Assembly (NCBI GenBank): GCA_900469625.1
Contig: UBXV01000001.1
Span: forward strand, 62,001 to 126,000
Origin: Hyphomicrobiales bacterium
GTDB lineage: Bacteria > Pseudomonadota > Alphaproteobacteria > Rhizobiales > Rhizobiaceae
Length of the DNA: 64,000 nucleotides
Direction of reading: 5' to 3'
This document shows positions 51,762 through 60,736 of this stretch, one piece after another. How positions within the stretch are numbered: the first letter of the stretch is position 1; every line of letters starts with the position of its first letter. The position numbers and the translations under genes are program-made. A model generated the notes under the pieces. That model saw only the letters and a list, made by a program, of their open reading frames with translations. It made no database searches and was not told the origin of the DNA.

Positions 51762-53050
51762 GTTTCGACCTGATCGTAAAGGGCGGCACGCTGCCTGATG
51801 AAACCGTCGCCGATATCGGCATCAGGGGTGACAGGATCGCCGCGATCGAGCCTCGCATCGACGCCGAGGCCGGTCGTGTGGTCGACGCCTCGGGCGACCT
51901 CGTCAGCCAGCCCTTCGTCGATCCGCATTTCCACATGGACGCAACGCTGTCCTATGGCCTGCCACGCATCAATGCTTCTGGCACATTGCTCGAAGGCATC
52001 GCGCTATGGGGCGAGCTCAAGCCGACCCTGACCCATGAGGCCGTCAAGCAACGCGCGCTCGCCTATTGCGACTGGGCGGTCTCGATGGGCCTGCTCGCCA
52101 TCCGCACCCATGTGGATACCTGCGACGACCGCCTGCTCGCGGTGGAGGCGCTGCTCGAGGTCAGGAAGGAGATCGCGCCCTACATCGATCTACAACTCGT
52201 CGCCTTTCCGCAGGACGGGCTTTATCGCTCGCCGAATGCCCGCGAAAACACGATCCGCGCCCTCGACATGGGCGTCGATGTCGTCGGCGGCATACCGCAT
52301 TTCGAGCGCACCATGTCCGACGGCACGCGGTCCGTGACCGACCTTTGCGAGATCGCGGCCGAACGCGGGCTGATGGTCGATCTGCATTGCGACGAGACCG
52401 ATGACCCGTTGTCGCGCCATATCGAGCAGCTTGCCTTTGAGACCCAGAGGCTTGGCCTGCAAGGCCGGGTCGCGGGTTCGCACCTCACGTCCATGCACTC
52501 GATGGACAATTACTACGTCTCGAAACTGCTGCCCTTGATTGCCGAGGCCGGCGTCTCGGCGATCCCCAATCCGCTGATCAACATCATGCTGCAGGGACGG
52601 CACGACACCTATCCCAAGCGCCGTGGCATGACACGCGTGCCCGAGATGCTGAAGGCAGGCATCCGCGTCGGTTGGGGTCAGGATTGCGTGCTCGATCCCT
52701 GGTATTCGCTCGGCACGGCCGACATGCTCGACGTCGCCTTCATGGGGCTGCATGTCGCCCAGATGTCCTCGCCCGCCGACATGCACAGCTGTTTCGACAT
52801 GGTAACCAGGGTCAATGCCGAGATCATGGGGCTCGATCATCTCGGCCTGGCCGTCGGCAAATCGGCAAGCCTGGTAGTGCTCGATGCCGGCAATCCCGTC
52901 GAGGCGGTGCGCCTTCGCGCCGAGCGGCTCTGCGTTGTTGCCAGGGGCAAGGTGGTGGCTGAACGCAAGAAGCGCGATACCACGCTTTCGATCACGGGCC
53001 GCCCCGAAACCGTCAACCGTCGCCACATCGTGCCACAGCAGCTGCGCTGA
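51758..53050 (+). CDS. codA: cytosine deaminase-type amidohydrolase
   Basis: A 430-residue metal-dependent hydrolase, the size of Escherichia coli CodA. Metal ligands fit His57 and His59 (DPHFHMDA), His210 (DLHCDETDDP, with Glu213 as proton shuttle), His242 (SHLTSM) and an Asp in GWGQDCVLDPWYSLG (309-313). CodA has GHDDVFDPW at the last site; here it is GQDCVLDPW. Cytosine to uracil is the likely reaction, though related amidohydrolases use isocytosine, creatinine or other pyrimidines. It is the last gene of the importer operon and should process the imported base. Confidence 0.87.
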   Translation: MSFDLIVKGGTLPDETVADIGIRGDRIAAIEPRIDAEAGRVVDASGDLVSQPFVDPHFHMDATLSYGLPRINASGTLLEGIALWGELKPTLTHEAVKQRALAYCDWAVSMGLLAIRTHVDTCDDRLLAVEALLEVRKEIAPYIDLQLVAFPQDGLYRSPNARENTIRALDMGVDVVGGIPHFERTMSDGTRSVTDLCEIAAERGLMVDLHCDETDDPLSRHIEQLAFETQRLGLQGRVAGSHLTSMHSMDNYYVSKLLPLIAEAGVSAIPNPLINIMLQGRHDTYPKRRGMTRVPEMLKAGIRVGWGQDCVLDPWYSLGTADMLDVAFMGLHVAQMSSPADMHSCFDMVTRVNAEIMGLDHLGLAVGKSASLVVLDAGNPVEAVRLRAERLCVVARGKVVAERKKRDTTLSITGRPETVNRRHIVPQQLR

Positions 53051-53137
53051 GTGAACTGACCTCGAATGACGAGGCGCCGGTCGGAAAAGATCGGGACGCT
53101 TGCGCTTTCTGCATGCGCAGGCTAAATACTGAACTAT

Positions 53138-53494
53138 ATGGTTCAGTATAATTGTCCTCCGCTCGATCTCTCATTTGCGGCGCTGTCCGATGCGACCCGC
53201 CGCGGGATAATCGATCAGCTTGGGCAAGGCGACGCGTCGATCACCAGTCTCGCGGACACGTTCCAGATGACGCTGACCGGCATGAAGAAGCACATTCAGG
53301 TTCTTGAGCGGGCGGGCCTCGTCGTCACGCAAAAGGTCGGACGCGTGAGAACGTGCAAACTTGGGAAACGCGGCCTCGGGGCGGAGGCCGAATGGATCGA
53401 GGCGCATCGCAAGCTGTTCCAGACCCGCTTCGAAGCATTGGACGAAATCATCAGCGAACTGGAAAAGGAGGGAAACGATGAACCAGCAAGTTAG
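53138..53494 (+). CDS. ArsR-family transcriptional regulator
   Basis: A 118-residue winged helix-turn-helix repressor: FAALSDATRRGIIDQLGQGDASITSLADTFQMTLTGMKKHIQVLERAGLVVTQKVGRVRTCKL. No cysteine metal site is present, so it belongs to the non-metal subgroup usually paired with AHSA1 proteins. It overlaps the AHSA1 gene by 17 bases. It probably represses its own operon. Confidence 0.9.
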   Translation: MVQYNCPPLDLSFAALSDATRRGIIDQLGQGDASITSLADTFQMTLTGMKKHIQVLERAGLVVTQKVGRVRTCKLGKRGLGAEAEWIEAHRKLFQTRFEALDEIISELEKEGNDEPAS

Positions 53495-53981
53495 CGGTGC
53501 AGGTGGCGAGCAGAACCGCACGTCCGTCGAGCGCGGTGGGGATCGCGAACTCGTCGTAACGCGGACATTCAATGCGCCTCCGAGTACGGTCTACAAGGCG
53601 TGGAGCCAGCCCGAGCTGTTCCAGCGGTGGTGGGTGCCAAAATCGGCATCGGGAATTTCACTTGTATCGTGCGAGATGGACGTCCGTACGAGCGGCAAAT
53701 ATCGCCTGGAATTCGGCGCCGGCGGTTCCGACACCATGGCCTTCTACGGCAAGTATCTCGAGGTGGTGCCGAACGAGCGCATCGTCTGGACCAACGACGA
53801 AGGCGATGAGGGCGCGATCACGACCGTAACGTTCGTGGACCAGGGCGGGAAGACGCTGTTGCGTTTCCACGAAAGCTATCCGTCCAAGGAGGCGCTTGAG
53901 GAAGCACTACAGGGCTCTGCGGCCGCATTGCCGGAACAGCTGGAGCAGCTCGACGAATTGCTTTCCCGCAAAGGCACGTAG
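53478..53981 (+). CDS. AHSA1/SRPBCC-domain protein
   Basis: A 167-residue START/Bet v1-like protein: LVVTRTFNAPPSTVYKAWSQPELFQRWWVPK is the AHSA1 opening, and ERIVWTNDEGDEGAITTVTFVDQGGKTLL and the amphipathic C-terminal helix follow. The fold binds hydrophobic ligands. The ATG at 53478 follows GGAGGG; the longer open frame overlaps the regulator. It forms a two-gene unit with the ArsR-type repressor, a common pairing of unknown purpose. Confidence 0.9.
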   Translation: MNQQVSGAGGEQNRTSVERGGDRELVVTRTFNAPPSTVYKAWSQPELFQRWWVPKSASGISLVSCEMDVRTSGKYRLEFGAGGSDTMAFYGKYLEVVPNERIVWTNDEGDEGAITTVTFVDQGGKTLLRFHESYPSKEALEEALQGSAAALPEQLEQLDELLSRKGT

Positions 53982-54232
53982 CTATACTCCGGGCCAACTT
54001 GCATCACGCGCCAGCTAGCCAAGCGCCCATGATCAGATCGCGATACCGCCATCACTAAGCCGGGCGACCTTGCCGGGCATGGGGGGCCGCGCATCCACTT
54101 TGCGCACCTGCGCCATCCACGGTCACGCGTCAGTCCGACTGGTCGATCTTCGCCCAGCGTTTGGTTTAACCGCACCGTTTGATTTGGAGGCCGGTAACCG
54201 CATCTCAACGGTTGACCTTGTAGCGTCGACCC

Positions 54233-55906
54233 ATGTCCTGGAATAACATGAGAAATGCGCTCGCGACGATATTGCTGAGCTTGGCGATGCTTGCATCTAT
54301 GGCCCCGGCAACACTCGGCGCGGCCGAAACCAGGGACATTCGGAGTGCGTGCTGGACGTCCAGCAGTTTATCGGACGACCTGGTCACTGTCGTCAACGCA
54401 ACAGGGCGGTGGATGTGCGGGGACCGGATCTATTCGCTAGAGGGCGAGCGGGCACTGCTGCGTTTCGAGATCGGTCCCAACGATGCCCTCCCGCGATATC
54501 TCTTTTCAAGGCGCAGTGCACTCGTTGCCGTGCATCTGCTGTCGATCGACGGAGATGGCGCAATGCGCCAGGCGTCCATGTCCGCCGACGAATTGGATAG
54601 CTCTCTGTCTGGCGGTTATTTCAAGGTCCCTCTGACCGGCGTAACCCACGACACACGACAGGTCGTCGTCGCCTTCGATTTGCCGAGCCACCGGATGACG
54701 CTGGAGAGAGCCTATCTGTCACCGTCTGACCTTGTCATGGGCCCGGAGCTTCTGAAGTCCTTGCTTCTCTTAGCTACACTTGCAGGCATGCTGTCCATGC
54801 CGGTCATTTTCAACGCCGCCTTCTACCGGATCCTGCGCGAGCCGTTCCTGCTCTGGCACTCCATGCTCACGGTCTCTTTGCTGCTGACGATCCTGGTCAC
54901 CTCCGGACTTGCGGTCGTTCTCTTCGATCCGCGCGCAATGACGTTGAGCTGGATGACGACGGTGATCTTCGGCGTTACGGTCGCCTCCGGAGCGATGTTT
55001 ACGCACAGCTTCATCGAGCCCGGCCGAATGCATCCACTCCTGCGGCGGGCGCTGCTTTATTGCGCTGCCTGGGCCATGTTTCTGAGCTTGTCTCACGCTG
55101 CATTTCCGTTTGTGGGACGTTCTGTACAATCAACCATCTACACGGCGGCTTTTGCGCCCGTGGTCATCATATTCATACTGGCGGTTGCCGACGCGCTGCG
55201 GCGCGGAAGTCGAGCCGCCAAGTTCCAGGCGATCGGCTATACCCCTGTCATCATGGCCGGTCTGGTCCGCCTGGCAACCGGTGTGTTTCCATGGCTCGAG
55301 AGCAACGACGCCATGCTCCTTTTCTATGTGGGATGCGCATGTGAAGTCTTGTTCACCGCGCTGGGCGTGGCGGACCGCTTCATGACGATCAAGCGCCAGC
55401 GAGACAGCGCGCGGTTCGAGGCCGACGTTCTTGAGCGCCTTTCCGAACGCGACGCATTGACCGGATTGCTCAACCGGCGCGCAATCGAGCAGAATTTCGA
55501 GACGTTTCGTGGCGAAGGCTTCGGCACACTTGCCGTGCTCGACCTGGACCACTTCAAGGCGATCAATGATGTTCACGGCCATGTGGTCGGTGATGCGGTG
55601 TTGAGAGCCGTAGCCGAAGCGCTTCAGGCAGACCCGCAGGTTCATGCGTTCCGCCTGGGCGGCGAGGAATTCGTGCTTCTTGTGCGCGGCGATGATGCCC
55701 AGGCTCTCGCGGAGCGGCGGCGCCAGGCAATTCCCCTCGTCGTCGCCAACGCGGTTCCACGCCTCGGTCGACCCGTGACGGCCAGCATGGGCGTGGCGGA
55801 TGCACTGCCAAACGCTGATAATGGCTTCGCAGAACTTTACGAACAGGCCGACAGGCTACTCTATGACGCAAAACTTTCGGGCCGCAATCGAACCAAAGTC
55901 GCTTAG
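54233..55906 (+). CDS. membrane diguanylate cyclase (7TM sensor plus GGDEF)
   Basis: A 557-residue protein. A signal peptide (about 1-30) precedes a periplasmic domain (30-165) resembling 7TMR-DISMED2; seven transmembrane helices cover about 172-385; a GGDEF domain covers about 400-555 with DLDHFKAINDVHGHVVGD (437-454) and the active GGEEF at 476-480. No RxxD inhibitory site is seen before GGEEF, so product inhibition may be absent. It makes cyclic di-GMP in response to an external signal. It is monocistronic. Confidence 0.92.
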   Translation: MSWNNMRNALATILLSLAMLASMAPATLGAAETRDIRSACWTSSSLSDDLVTVVNATGRWMCGDRIYSLEGERALLRFEIGPNDALPRYLFSRRSALVAVHLLSIDGDGAMRQASMSADELDSSLSGGYFKVPLTGVTHDTRQVVVAFDLPSHRMTLERAYLSPSDLVMGPELLKSLLLLATLAGMLSMPVIFNAAFYRILREPFLLWHSMLTVSLLLTILVTSGLAVVLFDPRAMTLSWMTTVIFGVTVASGAMFTHSFIEPGRMHPLLRRALLYCAAWAMFLSLSHAAFPFVGRSVQSTIYTAAFAPVVIIFILAVADALRRGSRAAKFQAIGYTPVIMAGLVRLATGVFPWLESNDAMLLFYVGCACEVLFTALGVADRFMTIKRQRDSARFEADVLERLSERDALTGLLNRRAIEQNFETFRGEGFGTLAVLDLDHFKAINDVHGHVVGDAVLRAVAEALQADPQVHAFRLGGEEFVLLVRGDDAQALAERRRQAIPLVVANAVPRLGRPVTASMGVADALPNADNGFAELYEQADRLLYDAKLSGRNRTKVA

Positions 55907-56024
55907 CGCTAAGACCGAAGCATCATGTGGCCCCGGTCTTTGGTGGTTTGACCAAGTCGCCTCCTATGGACGGTCTCGATTCGAGCTTGCCCCGAAACGC
56001 ACATAAAGCAGACAAGTGCGCTAT

Positions 56025-56774
56025 TCAGATCGTGATACCGCCATCGATATTGATCGCCTGACCGGTGATGAAGGCCCCCTCGTCGGACGCGAGGAAGGCG
56101 CAGATGCCGGCGACCTCCTCGACCGTGCCGAAGCGCCCCGCTGGTTGCCGGCTGATGAACGACCGATAGGCCTCGTCGCGGCTCCCGAGCGTGACCCCGA
56201 GTTCGCCGATGCGCTCTTCCAAAGAGGGCGAGGCGACGGTGCCGGGGCAGACCGAATTGCAACGGATGCCCTGTGAGACGTAGTCCGCCGCGACCGCCTT
56301 GGTGAGACCGATGACACCGCCCTTGGCCGCACCATAGGCCGCGCGTCTAGGAAAACCCTTGATCGAGGAGGCGACCGAGCCGATGGTGATAATGCTGCCG
56401 CCACCCACCTTCATCTTCGGGATCGCGCCGGCAATGACGTTGTAGGCGCTGTCGAGCGTGATGTTTACCGAGCGCCGCCAGTCCTCCGCCGAGCATTCCT
56501 CGATCGTGCCCTGGTGCACGTAGCCGACCGCGTGGACGAGAATGTCGACGCGCGCGAAGGCCGCGAAGTAGTCTTTCACCGCCGCGCTGTCGGTTGCGTC
56601 CAGCTGCGTCGTTGCAGCGCCGGCGAGCGTGGCGAGCAGGCTGTCGTTGATGTCGCTGGCGTGAACCTCGGCGCCTTCTGCCATCAGCCTTTCGGCAACG
56701 GCGCGGCCGATGCCCTGGCCCGCCGCCGTCACTACCGCCACGCGTCCGGACAATCGTCCAGTCTTTTCACTCAT
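56025..56774 (-). CDS. SDR dehydrogenase, 2-keto-3-deoxy acid-sugar type
   Basis: A 249-residue short-chain dehydrogenase. The cofactor motif VTAAGQGIGRA (15-25), Asp41 in ASDIND, and catalytic Ser133, Tyr147, Lys151 are present. The AAGQGIG cofactor motif is typical of the subgroup containing 2-keto-3-deoxy-L-fuconate dehydrogenase. Start is ATG 56774 behind AAGGAATGG. The next gene upstream is an FAH-family hydrolase, which in such pathways acts on the diketo product, supporting this assignment. The actual sugar is not known. Confidence 0.88.
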   Translation of the reverse strand: MSEKTGRLSGRVAVVTAAGQGIGRAVAERLMAEGAEVHASDINDSLLATLAGAATTQLDATDSAAVKDYFAAFARVDILVHAVGYVHQGTIEECSAEDWRRSVNITLDSAYNVIAGAIPKMKVGGGSIITIGSVASSIKGFPRRAAYGAAKGGVIGLTKAVAADYVSQGIRCNSVCPGTVASPSLEERIGELGVTLGSRDEAYRSFISRQPAGRFGTVEEVAGICAFLASDEGAFITGQAINIDGGITI

Positions 56775-56799
56775 GATCCATTCCTTCCTGGCGATCGGG

Positions 56800-57642
56800 T
56801 TAAATGGCCTGCACCGTCTGGCGCTGGCGGCCGAGGCCATCGATGCCAAGCTCCACCACGTCGCCGGGCTTCAGATAGCGCGGCGGCTTCTTGCCCATGC
56901 CGACGCCCGGCGGCGTGCCGGTGCAGATAAGATCGCCCGGCTCCAGCACGCAGAACTCGCTCATGTAGGAGACGATGGCCGCGACATCGAAGATCATGCG
57001 CGCGGTCGTGCCCGTCTGCATGCGTTCGCCGTTGACGTCGAGCCACATCGACAGCGCCTGCGGATCCGGCACTTCATCGCGGGTAACAAGCCAGGGCCCC
57101 GTCGGGCAGAAATTGGGAAAGCTCTTGCCCTTCACCCATTGCCCGCCGCGCTCCATCTGCCAGGCTCGCTCGGAGACATCGTTGACGATGGCGTAGCCGA
57201 AGACATGGTCCATGGCCGCGTCCCGCGTGACGTTCAAGGCGCGCTTGCCGATGACGATGCCGAGTTCGACCTCCCAGTCGAGCTTCGACATCTTTTCGGA
57301 ATGAAGAAGCGGCGCATTCGGCCCGCAATATGTCCCGGCCGCCTTGTTGAAGAGGATCGGTTCAGATGGCACCGGCAGGCCCGCCTCCTCCGCATGGTCC
57401 GAGTAGTTGAGCCCGACGCACCAGATCGTGCCGGGCTTTGCGACCGGTGGCAGAATGTCCGCATCGATGACGGGCACCACCGGTAGAGCCGACAGGTCCA
57501 CAGCCGACAGGACAGCGTCGACGCCGGGCAGGCTCTCCGAGGTAAAGTCCTGCACCAGTGAGGACACATCTCGTGCCTGCCCCTGGGTATCGAGGATGCA
57601 AGGCACGGCGGCTCCGCCGACCGTTAAACGCAACAATTTCAT
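56800..57642 (-). CDS. FAH-family diketo acid-sugar hydrolase
   Basis: A 280-residue FAH protein with an N-terminal small domain and the catalytic domain from about residue 70. Metal ligands lie in LDWEVELGIVIGKRAL (Glu pair) and FGYAIVNDVSERAWQ (Asp); GKSFPNFCPTGPWLV and ICTGTPPGVGMG are the typical loops. Members of this subgroup hydrolyse 2,4-diketo-3-deoxy sugar acids to pyruvate and a hydroxy acid (family knowledge from the L-fucose and L-rhamnose diketo pathways). ATG 57642 gives the normal MKLLRL start. Confidence 0.87.
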   Translation of the reverse strand: MKLLRLTVGGAAVPCILDTQGQARDVSSLVQDFTSESLPGVDAVLSAVDLSALPVVPVIDADILPPVAKPGTIWCVGLNYSDHAEEAGLPVPSEPILFNKAAGTYCGPNAPLLHSEKMSKLDWEVELGIVIGKRALNVTRDAAMDHVFGYAIVNDVSERAWQMERGGQWVKGKSFPNFCPTGPWLVTRDEVPDPQALSMWLDVNGERMQTGTTARMIFDVAAIVSYMSEFCVLEPGDLICTGTPPGVGMGKKPPRYLKPGDVVELGIDGLGRQRQTVQAI

Positions 57643-57684
57643 GTCATGGCCTTTCGCTTGGGAAGGAACGGGCGAGCCCACGGC

Positions 57685-58707
57685 TCAGCCCAAGGGCGCA
57701 GCTTCGACAGCAAGCCGATATCGGGTGGTCAAGGTCTGGCCGGGCTCGAAGGCGATTGCTGTCGAGACGCCCGATGATGCCAAGGGTGTGGCCGCCGTAG
57801 CGACGGCCGGCCCAAGGTCGAAAGCGGACGCGACCGGCTCGACGCCGAGCGCCACATGCCGCCCATTCCAGGGATAGGCCTTTCGGCCGCGGTTGCTGTA
57901 CCAGAGCAGCAGGCTCGGAAAATGTTCCTTTTGCCACGACAGTCGTGCGCGAAAACCCTCGTCGCAATAGCGAAGCGCCACACGTCCGTCCATGCCCGAG
58001 AGTTGCAGCAGGTCCTCTGTCTCTTCTGCAAGCGGCACCTGCGCCGCATCGACCGTCAAGCCGCTCCGTGTCTCGACCTTTGCGAGCGACGGCCATTGCC
58101 GGTCGGGTGCAAAGAGCGCCGCACCCGGTTCGACATCGCCTGGAAAACTCCAGACACGGTCGAAGTTCCCGGCTTCGATCACAACCGAGCCTGGCCGCGG
58201 CGACAGCCGGAAGGTCGGATGCAGCCCGATCGGAAGGCGGCATGGCAGCCGCACCTCGATTTCCAGCGTGATGTCGACGGCAGCCGCACCTTGGTCAGGA
58301 ACGATCCGCCGGCGCAGCAACCGGATGGGATGATCCTCTGGATAATGGCATTCCATGGTGATCTGGTGGTCGTCGCAGTCGCCCCAGGTCCAATGGGCAT
58401 TGGAGCCATGGCCATGCGGAACGCCGGCGCCGTCGAAACTCTCGCCCGTTGCTGACCAGCCGGGCGGGAGCAGCCGCTCGGCATCGCTGCCGAAGGGAAC
58501 GCAAGGCCACTCGCCGCGAAGCTCTTGAAGGATTTCCGGCAGCGTTTCGCGTTTGGGATCATTGCCCCAGGGCGCGACATGCAAGGGGCTCACCTGGCGT
58601 CCATCGGGCAGCAGGAACAGCACGGGGCCAAGCATGCCGCCGAGCGACTGTGTTGAAAGGCAGCCATGCGCCCAGGCGAGCGCGCGCCGTGTCGTCGTCG
58701 CACTCAT
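57685..58707 (-). CDS. aldose 1-epimerase family protein
   Basis: A 340-residue galactose-mutarotase-like beta-sandwich protein. Recognisable parts are HGHGSNAHWTWGDCDDHQITMECHYPEDHPIRLLRR (putative catalytic His region), LPIGLHPTFRLSPRPGSV (second conserved His) and the C-terminal EPVASAFDLGPAVA. It interconverts anomers of a free sugar, consistent with being the first step of an oxidative pathway. It overlaps the SMP-30 gene by four bases. Confidence 0.82.
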   Translation of the reverse strand: MSATTTRRALAWAHGCLSTQSLGGMLGPVLFLLPDGRQVSPLHVAPWGNDPKRETLPEILQELRGEWPCVPFGSDAERLLPPGWSATGESFDGAGVPHGHGSNAHWTWGDCDDHQITMECHYPEDHPIRLLRRRIVPDQGAAAVDITLEIEVRLPCRLPIGLHPTFRLSPRPGSVVIEAGNFDRVWSFPGDVEPGAALFAPDRQWPSLAKVETRSGLTVDAAQVPLAEETEDLLQLSGMDGRVALRYCDEGFRARLSWQKEHFPSLLLWYSNRGRKAYPWNGRHVALGVEPVASAFDLGPAVATAATPLASSGVSTAIAFEPGQTLTTRYRLAVEAAPLG

Positions 58708-59594
58708 AGCGGCGGCGCGCCATAGCGGTTTTCCGGCAGGCCAGCGACCTCGACGCGCAGCGCATGGAGACTGCCAGCAAGGCGTTCGCCAGGCGCGCCT
58801 GCCGTGGTGACGTAGAGCGTCTTCAGATCGGTGCCACCGAAAGTGCAGGTGGTGATGTTGGTCACCGGCATCTCAATCACCTCGGCAAGGCTCCCGTCGG
58901 GCGCGATGCGGGCAATACTCCCTCCGCCATAGCGGCAGTTCCAGAGGAACCCCTCGCTGTCGATCGCCGAACCGTCAGGCGAACCGCGGTCGAAACCGGT
59001 GAAGAAGTGCCGTTCGCCGGATATTGCCCCCGCCTCCATATCATAGTCGAAGGCATAGATTTCGTTTGCCAGCGTATCGCCGAAATAGAAAGTGCGTTGG
59101 TCCGGGCTCCAGCAGAGCGTGTTGGAAATGCCGAGGCCCCGCCGCCATTCGGTCACCGCACCATCCGGCGCGACACGGTAGAGAACACCCTCGTCAGGCC
59201 CGACTTCGCCCAGCTCGCCATTGGGCAGGACGTTGTTCTTCATCGACCCGACCCAGAAGTTTCCGGCCGGATCGGCGCGACCGTCATTCAAACGCACCCG
59301 CGGCGCACCGGGTAGCACGAAACCGTGATCCTCGCGCCGGTCGGTTTGCGGCCACCACCAGATCAGTTTCGAGCCGAGAGCGACGAGCAGACACCCGTCT
59401 TCCCGCGTCAGCGAGATCGCGACCACCGGCTCCTCGAACAGCCAGGTCCGAACCGCCCGTGTCGCCTCGTCGTAGCGATGGACGAGGAAACGGTTGATGT
59501 CGGTCCAGTAGAGGACCGCTTCCGTCGCCGACCAGACGGCGCCCTCGCCGCAGCGGTCGCCGACAGGCGCGATACAGACGATCTCGCGTGCCAT
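58704..59594 (-). CDS. SMP-30/gluconolactonase family lactonase
   Basis: A 296-residue six-bladed propeller. Metal ligands are in CGEGAVW (Glu about 17), LNDGRADPAGNFWVGSM (Asn/Asp) and FDRGSPDGSAIDSEGFLWNC (Asp). Such enzymes open sugar-acid lactones produced by sugar dehydrogenases. The ATG at 59594 stands behind GGAGG; a TTG one codon earlier is unnecessary. It lies between the dehydratase and epimerase genes. Confidence 0.92.
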   Translation of the reverse strand: MAREIVCIAPVGDRCGEGAVWSATEAVLYWTDINRFLVHRYDEATRAVRTWLFEEPVVAISLTREDGCLLVALGSKLIWWWPQTDRREDHGFVLPGAPRVRLNDGRADPAGNFWVGSMKNNVLPNGELGEVGPDEGVLYRVAPDGAVTEWRRGLGISNTLCWSPDQRTFYFGDTLANEIYAFDYDMEAGAISGERHFFTGFDRGSPDGSAIDSEGFLWNCRYGGGSIARIAPDGSLAEVIEMPVTNITTCTFGGTDLKTLYVTTAGAPGERLAGSLHALRVEVAGLPENRYGAPPL

Positions 59595-59603
59595 CAATGC
59601 CTC

Positions 59604-60716
59604 CTATTCCGCCGCCAGGCTCGCCGGGACCGAGCGCGACGGCCCGAGCGCCTCGGCGTTCTGCACCAGCGCCTTCATGTAGCCGAGGGCGAAAGCCTTG
59701 CCGGCATGCCAGGAAGCGCCGCAGGTCATGGCCGGCGTATGATCGGGGATCAGCACGCCCTGATAATTCTCGTCACGCAGGATGCGGATGATCTCGGCCA
59801 TATCGATATCGCCTTCGTCGACGAAGGTCTCGACATACCGCGGCATCTTTCCGCGCACGTTGCGGAAATGGATGTAGCCGATACGGCCGGAGCGGGCGAA
59901 GCGGCGGACGTGCTCGTAGATGTCGCCGCCCGGCATTTCCTGTAGCGAGCCGAGGCAGAGTTCGAGCCCATTGGACGGGGAATCGACGATCGCCATCAGT
60001 CGATCGTATTTTTCCGGGCGGTTGACGAGTCGCGCTGTTCCGCGCAACACCTCCGCCGGCGGATCGTCCGGGTGAGCGCCGAGCACGACACCCGCCTCTT
60101 CGGCAACGGGAACGACTTCCTTCAGGAAGCGGCCAAGGCGATCCCAAAGCTCCGCCGAGCTGACGGAGACGGAGGCGGCGCCAGTGACGCCGCGGCGATA
60201 GCGCATGTTCCAGACCATACCGTCGGGGATCGGGGCATCGGGGCTGGGCGCTATGCTGTTTTCCACACCGAAGCCGACGGATTCCGCACCGCCACGGGCA
60301 TAGGGGCCGCGCGTCCAGCCATAGACGCCGGCGAGCGAGAAATTGTAGCCAATGCAGGGAATACCGGCCCGCCCGGCATCGCGGATGAGTTGTTTCAACC
60401 CTTCGATCTGCTCAGCCCGTTCGGGTCCGTCCAGGAGCACATCGGACCAGAAGCGCGGCGAGAAGTTTTCGATCGCCGCAATCTGCAAGCCACCGGCACG
60501 TACATCCTTCACCAGCGACGACAGCTCCTCGTAAGACCAGAGCCGATCGCCGGAACAATCGCCCCAGCCGCCCTGATCGCCACTGTCGATCTTCGGATCC
60601 TTGCCGGCGAAATAGTTGGTCAGGTGTGCGACGACATGGGTCGCACCCGCCTGCTGCGCAAACTGAAAATTGTCCGGGGTGAGCTGTTCCCGGTAGAGCC
60701 CAAGGCCGATTTTCAT
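59604..60716 (-). CDS. uxuA: mannonate dehydratase (UxuA) family protein
   Basis: A 370-residue TIM-barrel protein. The UxuA manganese ligands appear conserved: His215 (GAHPDDPP), Cys254 (LELCLGS), His283 (YIHFRNVRG) and Asp325 (IPDHTP). The family converts D-mannonate to 2-keto-3-deoxy-D-gluconate. Here the neighbours are a lactonase, two SDRs and an FAH hydrolase rather than uronate enzymes, so it may dehydrate another aldonic acid of compatible stereochemistry. No keto-deoxygluconate kinase gene is in view. Confidence 0.88.
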   Translation of the reverse strand: MKIGLGLYREQLTPDNFQFAQQAGATHVVAHLTNYFAGKDPKIDSGDQGGWGDCSGDRLWSYEELSSLVKDVRAGGLQIAAIENFSPRFWSDVLLDGPERAEQIEGLKQLIRDAGRAGIPCIGYNFSLAGVYGWTRGPYARGGAESVGFGVENSIAPSPDAPIPDGMVWNMRYRRGVTGAASVSVSSAELWDRLGRFLKEVVPVAEEAGVVLGAHPDDPPAEVLRGTARLVNRPEKYDRLMAIVDSPSNGLELCLGSLQEMPGGDIYEHVRRFARSGRIGYIHFRNVRGKMPRYVETFVDEGDIDMAEIIRILRDENYQGVLIPDHTPAMTCGASWHAGKAFALGYMKALVQNAEALGPSRSVPASLAAE

Positions 60717-60736
60717 CTTGTCATTTTCCTGTCTGA

